DNA of 64,000 bases from positions 806,001 to 870,000 of the forward strand of contig PDUO01000009.1 in NCBI GenBank assembly GCA_003008705.1. The letters run 5' to 3'. A program made the translations under genes and the position numbers. Each line of letters begins with the position of its first letter. The stretch's first letter is position 1. Source of the stretch: Pezicula radicicola. Its lineage: Eukaryota > Ascomycota > Leotiomycetes > Helotiales > Dermateaceae. Below, in pieces: positions 36,001-49,231 of the stretch. A model generated the notes under the pieces. The model saw only the letters and a program-made list of their open reading frames with translations. It was not told the DNA's origin and searched no databases.

Positions 36001-39000
36001 AAGGACCGTGGAACTCGCAGCTGAAGGAATAAATGCACCTCCAGTACTGGAGGCAGTGGGAAGCGACGTGGAAATTGGTATAGAACTTTGGACCGAGCTC
36101 ACCGCGGCGAGACTGGAAGATATGCCCTGGGTCATTGTGACTTCTACAGAGCTTGATGCCGACGCTGAAGTTGCAGCTGCTGATACTGACGAAGAAACTG
36201 CTTCAGACGTGACAGACGAGAACGAGAAACCACTGAGGACGGAAGATCCTTGTGACGGAGAGGCAGTAGACGAGGATTGGATGGCAGAAGACTGTGCAAT
36301 AGAAGACCGAGTCCCCAAAGAAGCTGTTGAAACGCCTGGAGTTGGAGATACGGACGATGCACCTGCCAATGAAGTCGGAATTGCAATGCTTGAAGAACTT
36401 GCAGCGCCGCCTGAACCTAGCAGGTCAGAGGCGGCTGCTGAAATAGATCCTGGGCTTGGAGAACCGGACGATATACTTGCCAACAAACTTAAATTTGAGA
36501 TATTCGAACTTGCAGCGCCTGAACTCGCGAGGCCAGAAGTGGCGATGGGCGTAGGACTAGTGTTTGATTGGATGTTGGTCGATGTAGCGCCAGAACTTGA
36601 AAAAGATGATTCTACCGATCCTTGACTTGATGTGAAAGCAGAAATAAGCGAAGAGCCTGCTGAGCCTGCACTGCTGCTAAACACCGCCGATAGCGAAGTA
36701 GATCCACTAACTGTGCCACTAAATGATGCTAACGAAATTGATGAAGACGCAGCGGCACCAGTGTTTGAAGGGTATGCCATAAAGGATGCTGTGATTGAGG
36801 ATGATGGGAAAGCCTTCACGTAGATGATTATATATATATCATTGGCTCGTTTTCTTCGCATAGGGACGACACCACCACAAATCTGGCTTTGGTCATCTGG
36901 ACAACGGTATGAACAGTCCGCAGGTGTCGCGTTGTCCGTATTTTCTGCATTGGCACAAAAACATGCCCCGGGTTCAATACCAGCATATGTGTAATCCTTA
37001 CAATAATTCAAGCAAGCCTGCACTGAACCTGTCGTTGTTGTATCGGTTGCCTTCAGAGCATTTATCAATGGCCCACCAGTCTGAGCACTATCGAGGTAGC
37101 ATCCTTCCGCAATGTACGTGCCGTTGGAGGTCGTCAACTCGATGACAATGGTTGGAGTTGATGTAGGCGCGAAGGATGTTGATGAAGCTAATGACGAGTT
37201 TGCGCTTGTTGGAGAACCGCTTCCACTTGCCCCCTGAGGACTGCCAGTGGTCATGAAAGTACCACTACTAGCTGCGGCCGAAGTTTGCAAATTCGAAATA
37301 AGGCTGCTCTGACTAGCTGAGGCAGCCGCAGAACCCTGTATTGAGGTACCTGAAAGGACAGAGGTCGAAAGTGCAATTGAGCTGTTGGCGAAAATCTGAG
37401 ATTGAAGAGCAGTGGACTGGGAAACTGAAGGTGCCGCGGAGAAAAGAGTAGAGGACGCCGCGCCTAGTGAAGACGATGAGCTCGATATAGGAGATGGCGT
37501 GCCTCGTACACAGTAACTATGTAGAAATCAGTACTGTAAGATCGGCACGTAGAAGATGCATCACTTACGCAATTCCTAGTTCAAGATTAAAACAGTTGGC
37601 ATCTATATCGTGGTTCAAATCCTTGAGAAAGTCTACAGTGATGCTGTAGTTCAGGGCTACATTTCCACACGTTGCTCCACTCTGTATAATGACATATTCA
37701 CAGCAGTACTGAGCTGTGCCTGGGCGAGTGTAAGTCGGTGCTGCAACCGGAGAGCAAGCCGTTGAGGATGAGGCTTGTGTGCTGGAAGCGCTTATGGCTG
37801 TCGAACTTTGCGCTCCGCTCGATTGAGCTGCTGAGAAATATGGCGATGCACTGTTTGTCGCTGGAGCTGACAGTGCTATTGAAGAAGCCGCAGCACCGGT
37901 CGATAGAATGGCAGAAGCTGGGATTGAACTAGCACTAGGAGCAATGACACTTGATGAACTGGCAGCTGCACTTCGTGGAGACAAGGATGGCTGAATAAAT
38001 CCTGAGGAACTTGCACTTGCTGAGGGCGAACCACCAAAGAATGTGTTGGGCGTGCTGATTCCTGTACTAGACTTGGAGATGGAAACTGGCAATGATTCTC
38101 CAGAAAAGAATGAACTTCCAGAGGAAAACGCACTCGATGTACTAGCTGCTAGACTAGCTGGTGATGTGGATAAAGCCGCTGCTAAGCTATCAGTTCCAGA
38201 GAGCGAAGTGAAACCGGATTGAGAGATAAATGTTGATAATGATTCTCCAGAAAGGAATGAACTTCCAGAGGCAAAAGAACTCAACGTGCTAGCTGGTAGA
38301 CCAACTGGTGACGTGGATGAAGCTGCTGCCAAGCTAGCAGCTCCAGAGAGCGAAGTAAAACTATATTGGGAGATAGACGCTGATAATGATCCTCCAGTAA
38401 AGAGTAAGCTTCCAGAGGCTGAGGACGAGACTGATGGAAAAGCCGAGCCAGAGGCAAAGGCACCTGACGTGCTAGCCGTTAGAGCAGATTGTGGCGATGT
38501 GAATAGAGCAGCTGTCAAGCTAGTAGTTCCAGAAAGCGAAGCAAAACTATAGGTACTAGGTGCACCTCTTACACAGTATCTAAAGCAAGTCAGTAAGATC
38601 ATTCAAAACTTTGCTATTGGGAAGGGCTTTTTGAAAATACGTACGCAACATCAAGCTCAAGGTTCGTGCAATCAGGGTTCAAGGCAGGATTGAGGGCATA
38701 AAGATATTGCATCGTGATGCCAAACTTCTGCTCAACAATATTACATGTGTCGCTTTCTTGAACAACATACCATTCGCAGCAGTCTGAAGTTGTACTTTCG
38801 GGCGAGTATGTTGGGGCCGGAGTGTTAAAACAAGCTGTGCCTGTGGATAAAGCCCCAGATGCAGTGGTACCAGAGGGCACAAGAGGCGACGTGAATATAG
38901 CGGAGCTTGCAGCAGCAGATGGTGGAACACTAAAGCCAGGTGGGGAGCTTACAGATGCAGAGCTGGGTGCTGGCTGAGTGATGCTTGATGCTCCGCTAGA

Positions 39001-42000
39001 CTGTAAAGCACCTGGAATTGAACTGGGCGATGCACTCACTGCCACTGAAGTGGCACTACTGGGAATCGACTGAGGAGAAATCGGTCCCGAACTGGATATC
39101 AATCCACTAGAGCTTGATACCCCAGAATTTGAGGCTCCGCTAGACTGAGAGGCGCCTAGAAGTGAGCTGAGTGGCGCGCTCACTGCCAGTGAAGCAGCAC
39201 TACTTGGAATCGATGGAAGTGAAGTCGGTCCCGAACTGGATGTCGACGCACTAAAGCTTGATACGCCAGTATTTGATGCCCCGCTAGACTGTGAGGCACC
39301 TGGAATCGAGCTGGGTGATGCACTCTCCACTAATGAAGTGGCGCCACCAGGAATCGACTGAAGTGAAGACATTCCCGCACTGGACGTCGATGCTCCACTA
39401 GACTGGGAGGTACCTGAAATTGAACTGGGCGATGCACTCTGAGTTGGTAGCGATGGGGCTCCCGAGGACACAGTTCCCAAGAAAACTGAACTAGTAGTGG
39501 GCATGGCAGAAGTAAATACAGAACTGGCTCCAGATGACACAGCTTCCGAAAAACCTAGGCTAGCGGTAGGTTGGGCAGAGCTGAAGGTAGAACTGACTTC
39601 AGACGACACAGCTACTGCAGTTGGAGACTCTGATGTCAAGATGGATTGAGAAGCCACAGATTGAGAAGGCGAAGCAGATTCAGAAAATCGAGAAGCCGCT
39701 GATTGGGAAGTGACTTGGGAGACGCCAGCAGTAGATGGAGATGCAGATAAAGATGCTATTTCAGAGCCAGAGGATTGAGACACTGCTGGTTGGGAAACCG
39801 TTTGGAAAGCGGTTTGAGAAGTCCCGGGCGGAGAGGAGAACCGAGAAGCAGACTGAGATGCTCCGTATTGAGAAGTTGGTGCAGCACTAGCAATTTGGGA
39901 GGCAGATTGGACCCTACTTGTATTCCACTGAATCGTAGATGAAGAGGCTAATCCAGAGCCAGAGGATTGCGACGCTAGTGAGGAAACTGTTTGGAAAGCG
40001 GTTTGAGAAGCCCCGGCTGGAGAAGCGAATTGAGATGTATATTGAGATGTCGATACGGCACTAGTAAATTGGGAGGTAGATTCTACGCTACCCGCATTCG
40101 ACTGACTTGTAGATAAAGAGGCTGATGCAGAGCTAAAGGATTGAGACGCTAGTGATTGAGGAATCGTTTGGGAGGCAAATTGGGATGATCCGGACAGAGA
40201 AGCGGATTGAGAAGCAGGAACTTGACTAACTGAGACCACGCTGGATAGTCCAGGTCCTGACTGAGAAGCCGATTGGATAGCACCCGAAGATGCCAATGGT
40301 TCAGCTGCCGACAAAGAACTAATTGATCCAGACACTACTAATTGAGGTGTTGATTGTGAAGCCGCTGGCGAGGGGAATTGAGAAACGGAAAGTTGGCTAG
40401 CTGATGCCGCAGTAGATAATCCAGGACTTGATAAAGGCACCGATAACTGGGATGCCGATGCAGCTGCTGATTGACTAGCTAACGCAGAGCTAATTACTCC
40501 AGGCCCTGACTGAAATGCCGATTGAGAAGCCGATTGAGACAGGAATTGAGAAGTAGAGACCTCGCTACTTAATGTTGTGCTGGATAATCCGAAATTTGAT
40601 TGGGGTACCGATAATTGGGATACCAAAACAGAAGCCAATTGACTTGCTGACGCAGAGCTAAATATTCCAGTCCCTGACTGAGATGCTGTTTGAGTAGCCG
40701 TTGCAGAAGCAGACGCAGAATCACCAGGAGAGCTGAAGAATTGAGAAGATGATGCAAATCCAGAAGACTGGGCCACAGATTCAGAGACTACTGCCGAAAC
40801 GCTGGGAGAACTAGGTAATTGAGTCAATGCAGAGCTAGAGGACTGAGCAACAGATCCAGTCGATGCGAAACTTCCATAAGAACTGGGGAACTGAGATGAT
40901 GCAAAGCTAGAGGACTGAGCCGCAGATTCAGAGAATGCTGCCGAAGCACTAGGAGAAGTAGGTAACTGAGACGATGTAAAGCTAAAGGACTGAACAACCG
41001 ATCCCGTCGATACAGAACTACCATAAGAATTGGGTAGCTCAGATGATGCAAAGCTAGAAGACTGAGCCGCGGATTTAGAGATTACTGCCGAAGCACTAGA
41101 AGAACCAGGTAACTGAGACGGTACAAAGCTAGAGGACCGAGCAACCGATCCAGTCGATCCAGCTTCACCACCAGAAGTAATAGGCAACTGAGATGATGCA
41201 AAGCCAGAGGACTGAGCAGCTGATCCAGCTAAACTACTAAAGGTAGTAGGTAACTGAGACGATGCAATGCCAGAGGTCTGAGCAGTTGATCCAGCTGCAC
41301 TATCAGAAACAGTGAGCAACTGAGATGATGTAAAGCCAGACTGGGCACCCGATTCAGCTGAACTACTAGAAGTAGTGGGCAGCCGAGATGCAAATCCAGA
41401 AGACTGAGCAATCGATCCAGCTGATGTCGAACTACTAGAACTAAACAACTGATATGCAGATTCGGAAGACTGGGCAATCAATCCGGAGGCTGATACGGAA
41501 CCAGACAATTGAGAAGTGAATGCCGTGGCCGGTTCAGAGCTACTAGGTAATTGAGGAGGCGATGCAGAGCTAGAAGACTGGGCAAACAATCCAGTGGCTG
41601 ATACAGAACCAGACAACTGAACAGATGACGTAGAACCAGAAGACAGATAAATCGATCCAGATGTTGATACGGCGCCAGAAAATCCAGTAGTTGATGCAGA
41701 GCTGGAAGGCTGGGGTATCGGTGCAGATACTGATACGGCGCTAGATAGTTGAGGAATGGATGCTGTAGCCGATTCAGGACTGCTAGAAAATTGAGCTGTT
41801 GATGTAGCGCCAGAAGACTGAGGGATCAATCCAGATGTTGATACTGTGCCAGACAATTGAGAAATGGATACTGTGGCCGATCCAAAATCACTAGAGAGTT
41901 GAGCAGTTAATCCAGAGCTAGAAGACTGCGCAACCGATCCATATATTGATACGGTACTAGAAAATTGAGAAAAGGACGCAGTGGCTGATCTAGAACCACT

Positions 42001-45000
42001 GGATAATTGAGCATTTGATGCAGAGGCAGAAGATTGAGAGGCTGATCCAGGGATTGGTACGGAACTGCTAGGAGCACCAGAAAATCCGGGAATGGATACT
42101 GTAGCTGATGTAAAACCACTTGCGATTGGAATCGGGCTCGTCGGTGCGACGCTAATTGGTAGCACGCTAGAAGATAATGCCTGGATCGCAGTCGATTGAA
42201 GTGCAGACTGAGGTGAAGCGGATATAGATGCAGATAAGAATGACGAGCTCCATTGTTGTATAGAACTACTACCAGATGCTGATGCAGACACTGGCGAAGT
42301 ATAGAGAGCTTCCGAGCTGCTTGGCTGCGCAGATCCACTGAATGCTGAAGATGTGGAAGCGGCGTATGAGACTACACTTGATAAAAATGAGGAGGGCGTT
42401 GCTGAGCTGCCTGGCTGAAAAGCGTTACTTCCACTTCCGGATGTAGAGGATGAAAGTGTTAAGTTTTCTGAATAGCTGGTTAGTTGCGTTGAAGCAGTGA
42501 CTTGAGAAGCGGAAATTGAATTTGTCAATGGGAATGAAATAGAGTTGCTTAATGCTGCACTTTCGGTCAAGCTCTCGGTGACTACCGAGAAACTAGCTGC
42601 AGCAGCTCCTGACTGAGTGAGGCTTCCTGTGCCTGAGACAAAGATAGATGATTGAGCGGATGGTACTGTCGGGGATAACTCGGATTGCGAAGGACTGCTA
42701 GCACTGGCTGAAGCCAAAGATATCGAAAGTGATTCCTGAGCTGACGAGCCTGTTAGAACAGCCTGAGTAGAGCTGATAGCGCCTCCGTCTGAACTGAAAG
42801 CAGACAGTAAAGAAAAGGCTGCGGAAGTTCCTTTTGCGGCAACACTGCTAGAGGAGACTGCAAGTTGGTTTGACAATGCCAAGGTTATGCTGGATGTAGG
42901 CTGAATAGAACCACTCGCTGCGGCGGACTGCCCTGAGATTGGCAGCGCAGACGATATGCTAGATGCAGAGTGAACAGAACCACTTGCTCCAGCAGATTGC
43001 CCAGAGATTGGCGATACTACTGAAGTGATAATGGATGCAGACTGAGCAGAACCACTCGCTCCAGCAGATTGCCCAGAGATTGGCGATACTATAGGGGTAA
43101 TAGTAGATGGAGACTGAATAGAACCGCTTGCTCCGGCCGATGGTCCAAAGATTGACGATGCTATAGAGTTGATAGTGGATGCAGACTGAGCAGAACCACT
43201 TGCTCCAACCGGTGGTCCAGAAAGCAATGAAGATGAAGTTGGCAAAGGTAATGCAGAAGAAGCAATTGACTGGGATACACCACTAGTTGTTATCTCTGTA
43301 GGCGTTGCTGCTTGCATGGAAATGCTAGAAGATGAAATCCCTGAAAGCAAAGAGTTAGAAACTATCGACGTTGACGACATGGCGTTGGAACCGATCGAAG
43401 TAGTTGTAGGCAGATTTGACCTCCCCGTAAGTTCGGTAGTACTTGAGCCCGAAGGACGGCTCAATGCTGAACTGCTTGAGCCGGAACCAGTCACAGTTGT
43501 TGGGGAGCTGACCAGGCTCCCACTACCTAAAAAAGACTGGGTAGTGGTCGCAAAAAATGGTATTGAGGAGGTAGACGGTCCCACAGTCATGAAAACCGTT
43601 GTGCTCGATAGTGACAAAGTGCTCATTGTTGGAGGTGTGTACGGCTGAAGCATCAAATCTACTGAAGTACAACTGGGGTTTGCCACTAGAAATAAGTAGA
43701 GCATTCCATCCGGGCAGAACATTGTGATATTTGCACCATTGTAGGGTAAACTAAGTGAGAGTTCACAATTTGGTTCCAGAACTGCCGTCACGGGTAATAG
43801 GCCTTGGGCAAGATATTCCTCGTGGGTTGAGAAGTAAATCGGCTCATTACCTGGGCTGTCGGTATCCTGATTTGAAAGCAACAAGATTGGTTGGCCTCGA
43901 ATGGTGCTTATCTCGTATTCAAGTTGCCCTTCGCTACTAATACTAAATATGACGCTCTTGGATTTGTCGGTAGTATAGCCGAGAGTATCATCCCCTGAGG
44001 AATCTAGATCGTATAGGTATTCAGGGTCTGCTCCTGTCGCTTGAGCGAGAATGACAAAGAAAGGCGGCAACACACACATAGCAGGCGAGGATGGGACTGG
44101 GGATGATATTGTTGAAATTGCAACTGATGAAGCAACAGAGCTCCTGATCTGAGTGCTACTGGGTACGATGATGGATGAGCTAGGCGTCGGCTTTGGTCCC
44201 GAATAGGGAATGGCATATAGCGCAACGGGAGTGCAAGAACTTCCCCTTGTGCGCGCGAATCTTGCAGACAGCATCGTCAGAAGGCCGCCGCAGTTATACA
44301 TGGGATTTATGTTCCCACTAAAGACCTTCAGGCTCAATGCACATGTATTATCGATTGTGGCATAATACGTAGACATGGTTGATGTAATCTGAACCAACGG
44401 ATACATTTGAACAAAGGTATTCGAGACGGAACCAACTTGCACAGCACCATAAACAAGAGTCAAAGCGCCGTTTATTGTAGCATTTGAAATAAGGTTGTGA
44501 TTTGAATCAATGCTGAAGACGGCAGCAGATGATGCAGATACGAGGGGCAGTTCTTCGTAATCTTTGTTGGCACCAGCAACATACTGCTCGCCAAGATATC
44601 GATCTGGTTGACCTGACTGTTTGACGAGGACATTGAAGAGGGTTGGTCCGGGGGCACAAACAAGGCTGCTAGGGCTTGCTGAGGTAGCTGATAACGCAGA
44701 CGAAATACCGGTCGGGACACTTGATCTGGGGCCAAAGAAACTGCTTGCCAACGAACTTGCTGCTGCTGCTGAAGAAGCAGAAGGAGCAGCTGCCGTACTC
44801 GACTCTGCTGCTAAACTGCTCTCGTTTGGAGCATTTGCAGTGCTAAGAGCAAACGAAGCCGATTGCTGGCCATTAACACCGCTGGAAACTGCGCTACTAG
44901 CCTCTGTAGATGATGGAGCAGTTGGCCCCCCTGTTGATGTTATTTCAGTTGTAGGTAACGCTCCGGTGAATGCAGAAGATAGTATTGCACTGCCACTTTG

Positions 45001-45633
45001 TTGAGAAACTGCTCCAGTTGAGGATACGCCAGAAATACTGCCTGAACCTCCGCTTTGAGATAAACCTGTCTCTAAACCTGAAGAGACTACTATGGCGCTG
45101 CTTTCCTGAGGAACTGCGGCCGTCGAGGATGCACCAGAAATAATGCCTGAGCCACCGCTTTGAGGTGAACCTGTTGCCAAGCCTGAAGAGGCTGCTAGTA
45201 TGCTGCTTTCCTGAGAAACTACGGCAGTCGAAGATGCACCAAAAGTAATTGTAGCCCCATTTTCTTCAGAAGAACTTGTACCAGCGGAGAATAACTCTGA
45301 TGATGCAGGTACAGAAGTACTCAAGGTTGTTGTTTCAGAAGACGCAACGGCACCGGCACTGCTCTGCACAGCTGAGGCTGGCGAAGATGGTGATTCGGAA
45401 GGGTATGACGATGCTGCTGAAGTTTGTGAAAATGGATTCGAAGATGTAGACTCGCAAATGTGGTCAGTAATAGTTACGGTTCCCAGGTCATGACTTGTAA
45501 TCGTAACTGTCTGCGTAACAAATTGGACAGAAGAAGCAGCTACTACTTCTTCGTTTGCTAATAGTTCGTGGAATACCGCGCTGACGAGCGCGGCACAGGC
45601 AATCGTCCCGAAGACCCATTTTGAAAGATGCAT
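27032..45633 (-). CDS. Giant secreted Ser-rich protein with LysM-like and WSC modules
   Basis: Exons on the minus strand: 38645-45633, 37569-38579, 27648-37516, 27032-27579; introns of 65, 52 and 68 nt all have GT..AG and join conserved domains in frame. About 6,138 residues as sequenced. Order: signal-like MHLSKWVFGTIACAALVSAVF; two related Cys-bearing modules (DNA about 44190-44660 and 43640-44080); very long Ser/Ala/Gln/Thr repeats; LysM-like module CCEWYVVQESDTC...LELDVAYCVRG across intron 1; a second, CCEYVIIQSGATC...LELGIAYCVRG, across intron 2; WSC-like modules at about 36840-37120, 35600-35940, 33870-34200, 27960-28350 and 27440-27950 (last across intron 3); another module at 29180-29705. 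WSC-2 has Gly for the first Cys (YQGGYED). LysM binds chitin and WSC binds wall glycans in known proteins, so a wall or extracellular adhesin role is inferred. No GPI or membrane tail is seen; the end is SSRPTASTTH. Confidence 0.75.
27087..27353 (-). repeat. 45-bp minisatellite coding for RPTI(S)n, with assembly gap
   Basis: Units beginning ATGGTTGGCCGAGAAGAGGA (plus-strand view) start at 27123, 27168, 27213, 27234, 27279 and 27324, mostly 45 nt apart, with a 36-nt unit at 27087. On the coding (minus) strand each gives RPTIS followed by about ten Ser. A run of N interrupts one unit, so copy number is unknown. Confidence 0.9.
27224..27233. other. Assembly gap (10 N)
   Basis: Ten undetermined bases within the minisatellite of the giant gene's last exon. 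The size may be nominal, so exon length and even frame across the gap are not certain. Confidence 0.98.
42900..43225 (-). repeat. 72-bp tandem repeats in exon 1 of the giant gene
   Basis: The word AGAACC recurs at 42907, 42976, 43048, 43120 and 43192 (spacing 69, 72, 72, 72). Each unit contains CACT(C/T)GCTCC.GC.GATTGCCC-like sequence. On the coding strand this is a 24-residue unit centred on SGQSAGASGS. It is one of several repeat families in the protein; others of about 30-60 residues are at 37750-38560, 38970-39460 and 40730-41350. Confidence 0.85.
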
Positions 45634-47785
45634 GACTCCGGATGAGTCTGCAAGTTTAGCGGTAGTCGAGAGATACTTTTAATGTCGCGTTCTCAAAGGG
45701 CTGACTAGTAGCTGAAAAATAGTGAAGTTTATCTTCTTTTTGCACTGTTGAAAGGGTGTAACTTTGAAGATAGTTGGAAAGGTCTCCGCGCAGACAGTCA
45801 AAGATCTATATAGAATGAACAGAGGCAAGAAACTTACTGCTATTGGCGGCAGGGATAATGGGAATGCGGCGGTCCCTATCTCTCAGTATCACTTTGCACT
45901 TGCATTGTGGTCCATGGCACGACTTGACTGAGAATAGACTCATTCTTGCGGTTGGCAAGAGAGTAAAAAGGGGCTCTTGATTGACCTGAATTTCTCACGG
46001 CTCCATTCCAGACGACATGATCCTCGAAGCTCTTGCTGTCTTGATGGGTTGAAGGAAGCACGAAGAATTCGGATATTGAAAGGGGCTAGCCGCGCCTCCC
46101 TTGGCCGCTCGCCTCGCGTGTAAAATCGTGAAATTTGTTATTGGAATGAATCATACTAATTTCCTTGGTCTGAAACAATTGCCGCAGTGGATGTTGACAG
46201 GCGGGTTTCTCTTTCGAGAACTATCGTGGTCTCGAGAACATCTACGGGGCCGCATTTCCTTCGTGGCTAATTCAATAACTTATCCCATTTCACACCCGGA
46301 AGTGCCCATTCAAGGGTATAAACGAGCTTGGTCAAGTAATTGTGAAGACGAAGACAAACTATGCCCTCTGAAATTTCGGTTATGGATCGGTCTGAAAAGA
46401 TAGCATTGTGGTTATTCATTCGGGGGTGAACTCTCAACAAATGAATATCCCTCCAGCGTTTAACTGCCAGCTCATAGAATTTGGCCTGCACAACGTATGT
46501 GATTAGCACACCCTACCTTACTCAAGTATGTGTTTTGAGGAGGGACATATTAAGAAAGATACCACTAGAACAGACAAACTTAGCTCTTCCACGAGATGCA
46601 AGTCTTCGGTCCGGTCGAGTGCAACGACAAAATTGGGCACCTAGAGCAGACAATTTTCTCACTCTGGGCAGCCTATGGTGCAGAAGAGTCTTCCTGGTAG
46701 AATTACATGTCGCCAGCCTCAGGATATTCTATGACATCTCATGATTAATGTTTTTACTCTCGCCCATCCTTCATGCCCCTGTATCAACGTTAGCTTGAAC
46801 TGCCTCGAAATCGCCTAATTCAACTGACTTGTGTGCGAAGTCTGGTCGATCGTCGATTCGCTGCTGCTTTCCAACACGCTGCACCAGATGGCGCCCCTTC
46901 ATTCTTCACCATGATGAATGAGGTGTGGCGATTCCCTGCTATCCTGGTGCCGTCGTGTGCACCGCCTGTACACGCAGGGGCGACATATAGTCTATTATCG
47001 CGTACCTTATGTATCACAACCTCACAAATATTCGAATCCGCATCAACCATCTCGTCTCATCCATCCTCTCTACTTCGCCAGTTCTATAGTTAGGGCGCAG
47101 GACCTCAGAAGGTCGGGATTAGAATTAGTTCGACGCAAACATATCTTCCTGTATAACTACGAGCTGCAAGGGTTGGGCCAGGAAAGTTGCTGCGTGAAGG
47201 CGAGCGAGGTTGTCGTTGAGAAAAGCAACAGACGCGTCTGAGTGTGGGGCTAGGGAGGATAGCGTCTGAGCGCGCTGAGGGACTAACACGCTTCACCCAA
47301 ACGAGCCTTTATGTAGGCGATGGAATATGCGTGCTGTGGAAATTTATTAGAAGGCATACTGGGAAGTTCTTTGTGCAGCTGTAATAACTTCGACCTTGGT
47401 CTATGGAGCGAGTTATCTGCAAACATCTCTCCTATCTTAGGTTTAAATCTGCTGATTACAAAGTGAGCTTTGGTAGCTGTTTACGCTCAGTCATGTTCAA
47501 ATTCAATATCCTAGCGTGTCAATTTTTTAGAGGTTATCTAGTAATTTTAGACATGCAAAGGGAATTTTCATAGTGAGTAGGTGTTGTGCTTAGTGAAGCA
47601 TCTTGGAAAGAATATCAAGTTACGTACTACTGTAAAACTACTGACTGTACTAAGTGCGATAAAATGGCGATAATGCCTTGAGCCCTGACTTTGGTTATTA
47701 AGCCGACCAAAGAACAAAAAGGAATGTAAATCTCCAAAAGAGATTTATTAAGTAAAAGATTTTTTTATTTTTTTATTTTTTATAT
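45634..47785. other. Promoter side of the giant gene; no gene seen
   Basis: About 2.1 kb between the giant gene's start and the tRNA. Frames of 60-107 codons (e.g. 46101-46403, 46918-47241) lack family resemblance and overlap each other on both strands. The last 100 nt are T/A-rich. No regulatory element recognised. Confidence 0.5.
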
Positions 47786-47793
47786 AAAAAAAA
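47786..47793 (-). terminator. RNA polymerase III terminator of tRNA-Ser
   Basis: A run of eight A on the plus strand, i.e. T8 on the transcribed minus strand, starts two bases after the tRNA 3' end, as expected for a Pol III terminator. Confidence 0.8.
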
Positions 47794-47794
47794 T

Positions 47795-47875
47795 CGACAT
47801 TGACAGGACTCGAACCTGTGCTCCCTAGGGAAACAGCTTTCTAGGCTGTCGCGTTAACCACTCCGCCACAATGCC
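47795..47875 (-). tRNA. tRNA-Ser(AGA)
   Basis: The minus strand folds as a class II tRNA. The acceptor stem GGCATTG pairs with CAATGTC (one G-T wobble), followed by discriminator G. The A-box-like TGGCGGAGTGG is followed by the anticodon arm ACAGC-CTAGAAA-GCTGT with anticodon AGA (reads UCU), a long variable arm, and the B-box GGTTCGAGTCC forming the T arm. The length of 81 nt without intron and the long variable arm fit serine. Confidence 0.95.
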
Positions 47876-49231
47876 TTTCTGAGGTTTGTTGAAGCTCGGG
47901 TTTTTATTTGGATACTCAAATATATCAAAATGTGCACGGAGTATGGATAACCTGTGTAATAGTATACCCTGATGTTACACTCTTATTTTTTCGTCTTAGA
48001 AAATTATAAACTAACACAAGAAACCCTCTCGGACTCAAGGTAAGACAAAGAGCTTTCAATACTGTATTCAAGGCAGTTCAAACTTTTACATCGTGACTTA
48101 AGTGGCAACTCGGATTAAGCGAGGATCCCTGAACACAGAACACACGACCACCGAACAAGTGAGCTTGTTACGGTACCTTATACCTTTTCGTACATCTCTC
48201 TAATAAATAACGTGAGGTTTGAAGGATCGTCCCCTGTATTATTGTACCGCAGTAACACACTATCGGTGGCTTTTCAGATCATCTTACCGTGCCGCAGCTG
48301 GTTCAGCGCTCACAATGACATCAGCCTTGTGGATTACATCCGAAAATAGACAATCGTGAATCAGGACCATCGATACTTTTCGTTTCCAAACAGTGTCATA
48401 GCTGAAGACAAGCTCAAGTGACGCAACAAATCGTATTAATCATATTAATCAAGACAACTATTGATCTTGGTTCCCAAAGAAAAATAGCCAAGGTTAGATT
48501 CAGCATAAATATTAACTTTCCCCGTGGCCACCCCAGAAATCCCTCATGTCTCAAAACGGCTGGCATTATTCTGGAAAGTCCTTCGCCTGAACACCTCGGT
48601 CCCTCCCGCAGCTACACAACTGGCAACCAAAATATCACGCAGGCGCCTGTGGCGGCTTCCTCATACATAGTGATCGCGTGAGATGCTCTCGTATAGTTGA
48701 AAAAGGGAAAAAGGAACAAGATGTCTTCGTTGTAGCACACGACATCTGACCTCCCTTTCCCACACGTGGATTATTGATTGGTTAAAACAATACCCCTGCC
48801 ACCTGGACATGCCCAGCAAGAAGCGTCAACCACCACGGCAGAGACACCTTGTGAGCTACGGAGTAGATGTGGTACAGACAGGCTCTCTAGACAGCATTCC
48901 TACAAATGTAGAAGACTTCCCCGAGGGATAACGTCCGCTTGAAATCTAACTCTTCAAAGCAAAGACCATTTCATTATTTTCTATCATTCGTTCGGGACAA
49001 CAACTGCTCTTGGGGACCCTTATCCTCGTCATCGTCAAACAAGCTTTGATGCCTGTTAGGCTTCCCGAGCACTCCCGTCCGCTGTACCTTGAAGGCAGGA
49101 AGGAATCATCAGGAAGAAAATCTTGACGGACGCCAAACGCGCATGCGCCTACTCGAGCAACAAACCTGTTGAGGACAGAATCCCAGCCCTGCAAAGAATG
49201 TTTGATTTCCTAGCACTACATAATTTTCAAC
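47876..49231. other. Intergenic region upstream of endopolyphosphatase
   Basis: About 1.36 kb. An 87-codon frame at 48418-48681 has no recognised product. CACGTG occurs near 48764. No repeats or RNA genes seen beyond the adjacent tRNA. Confidence 0.5.

Noticed and set aside
47752..47793. T/A-rich tract considered as an LTR or transposon end next to the tRNA
   Set aside because: No terminal repeats, target-site duplication or element coding sequence; the A8 part is explained as the Pol III terminator.
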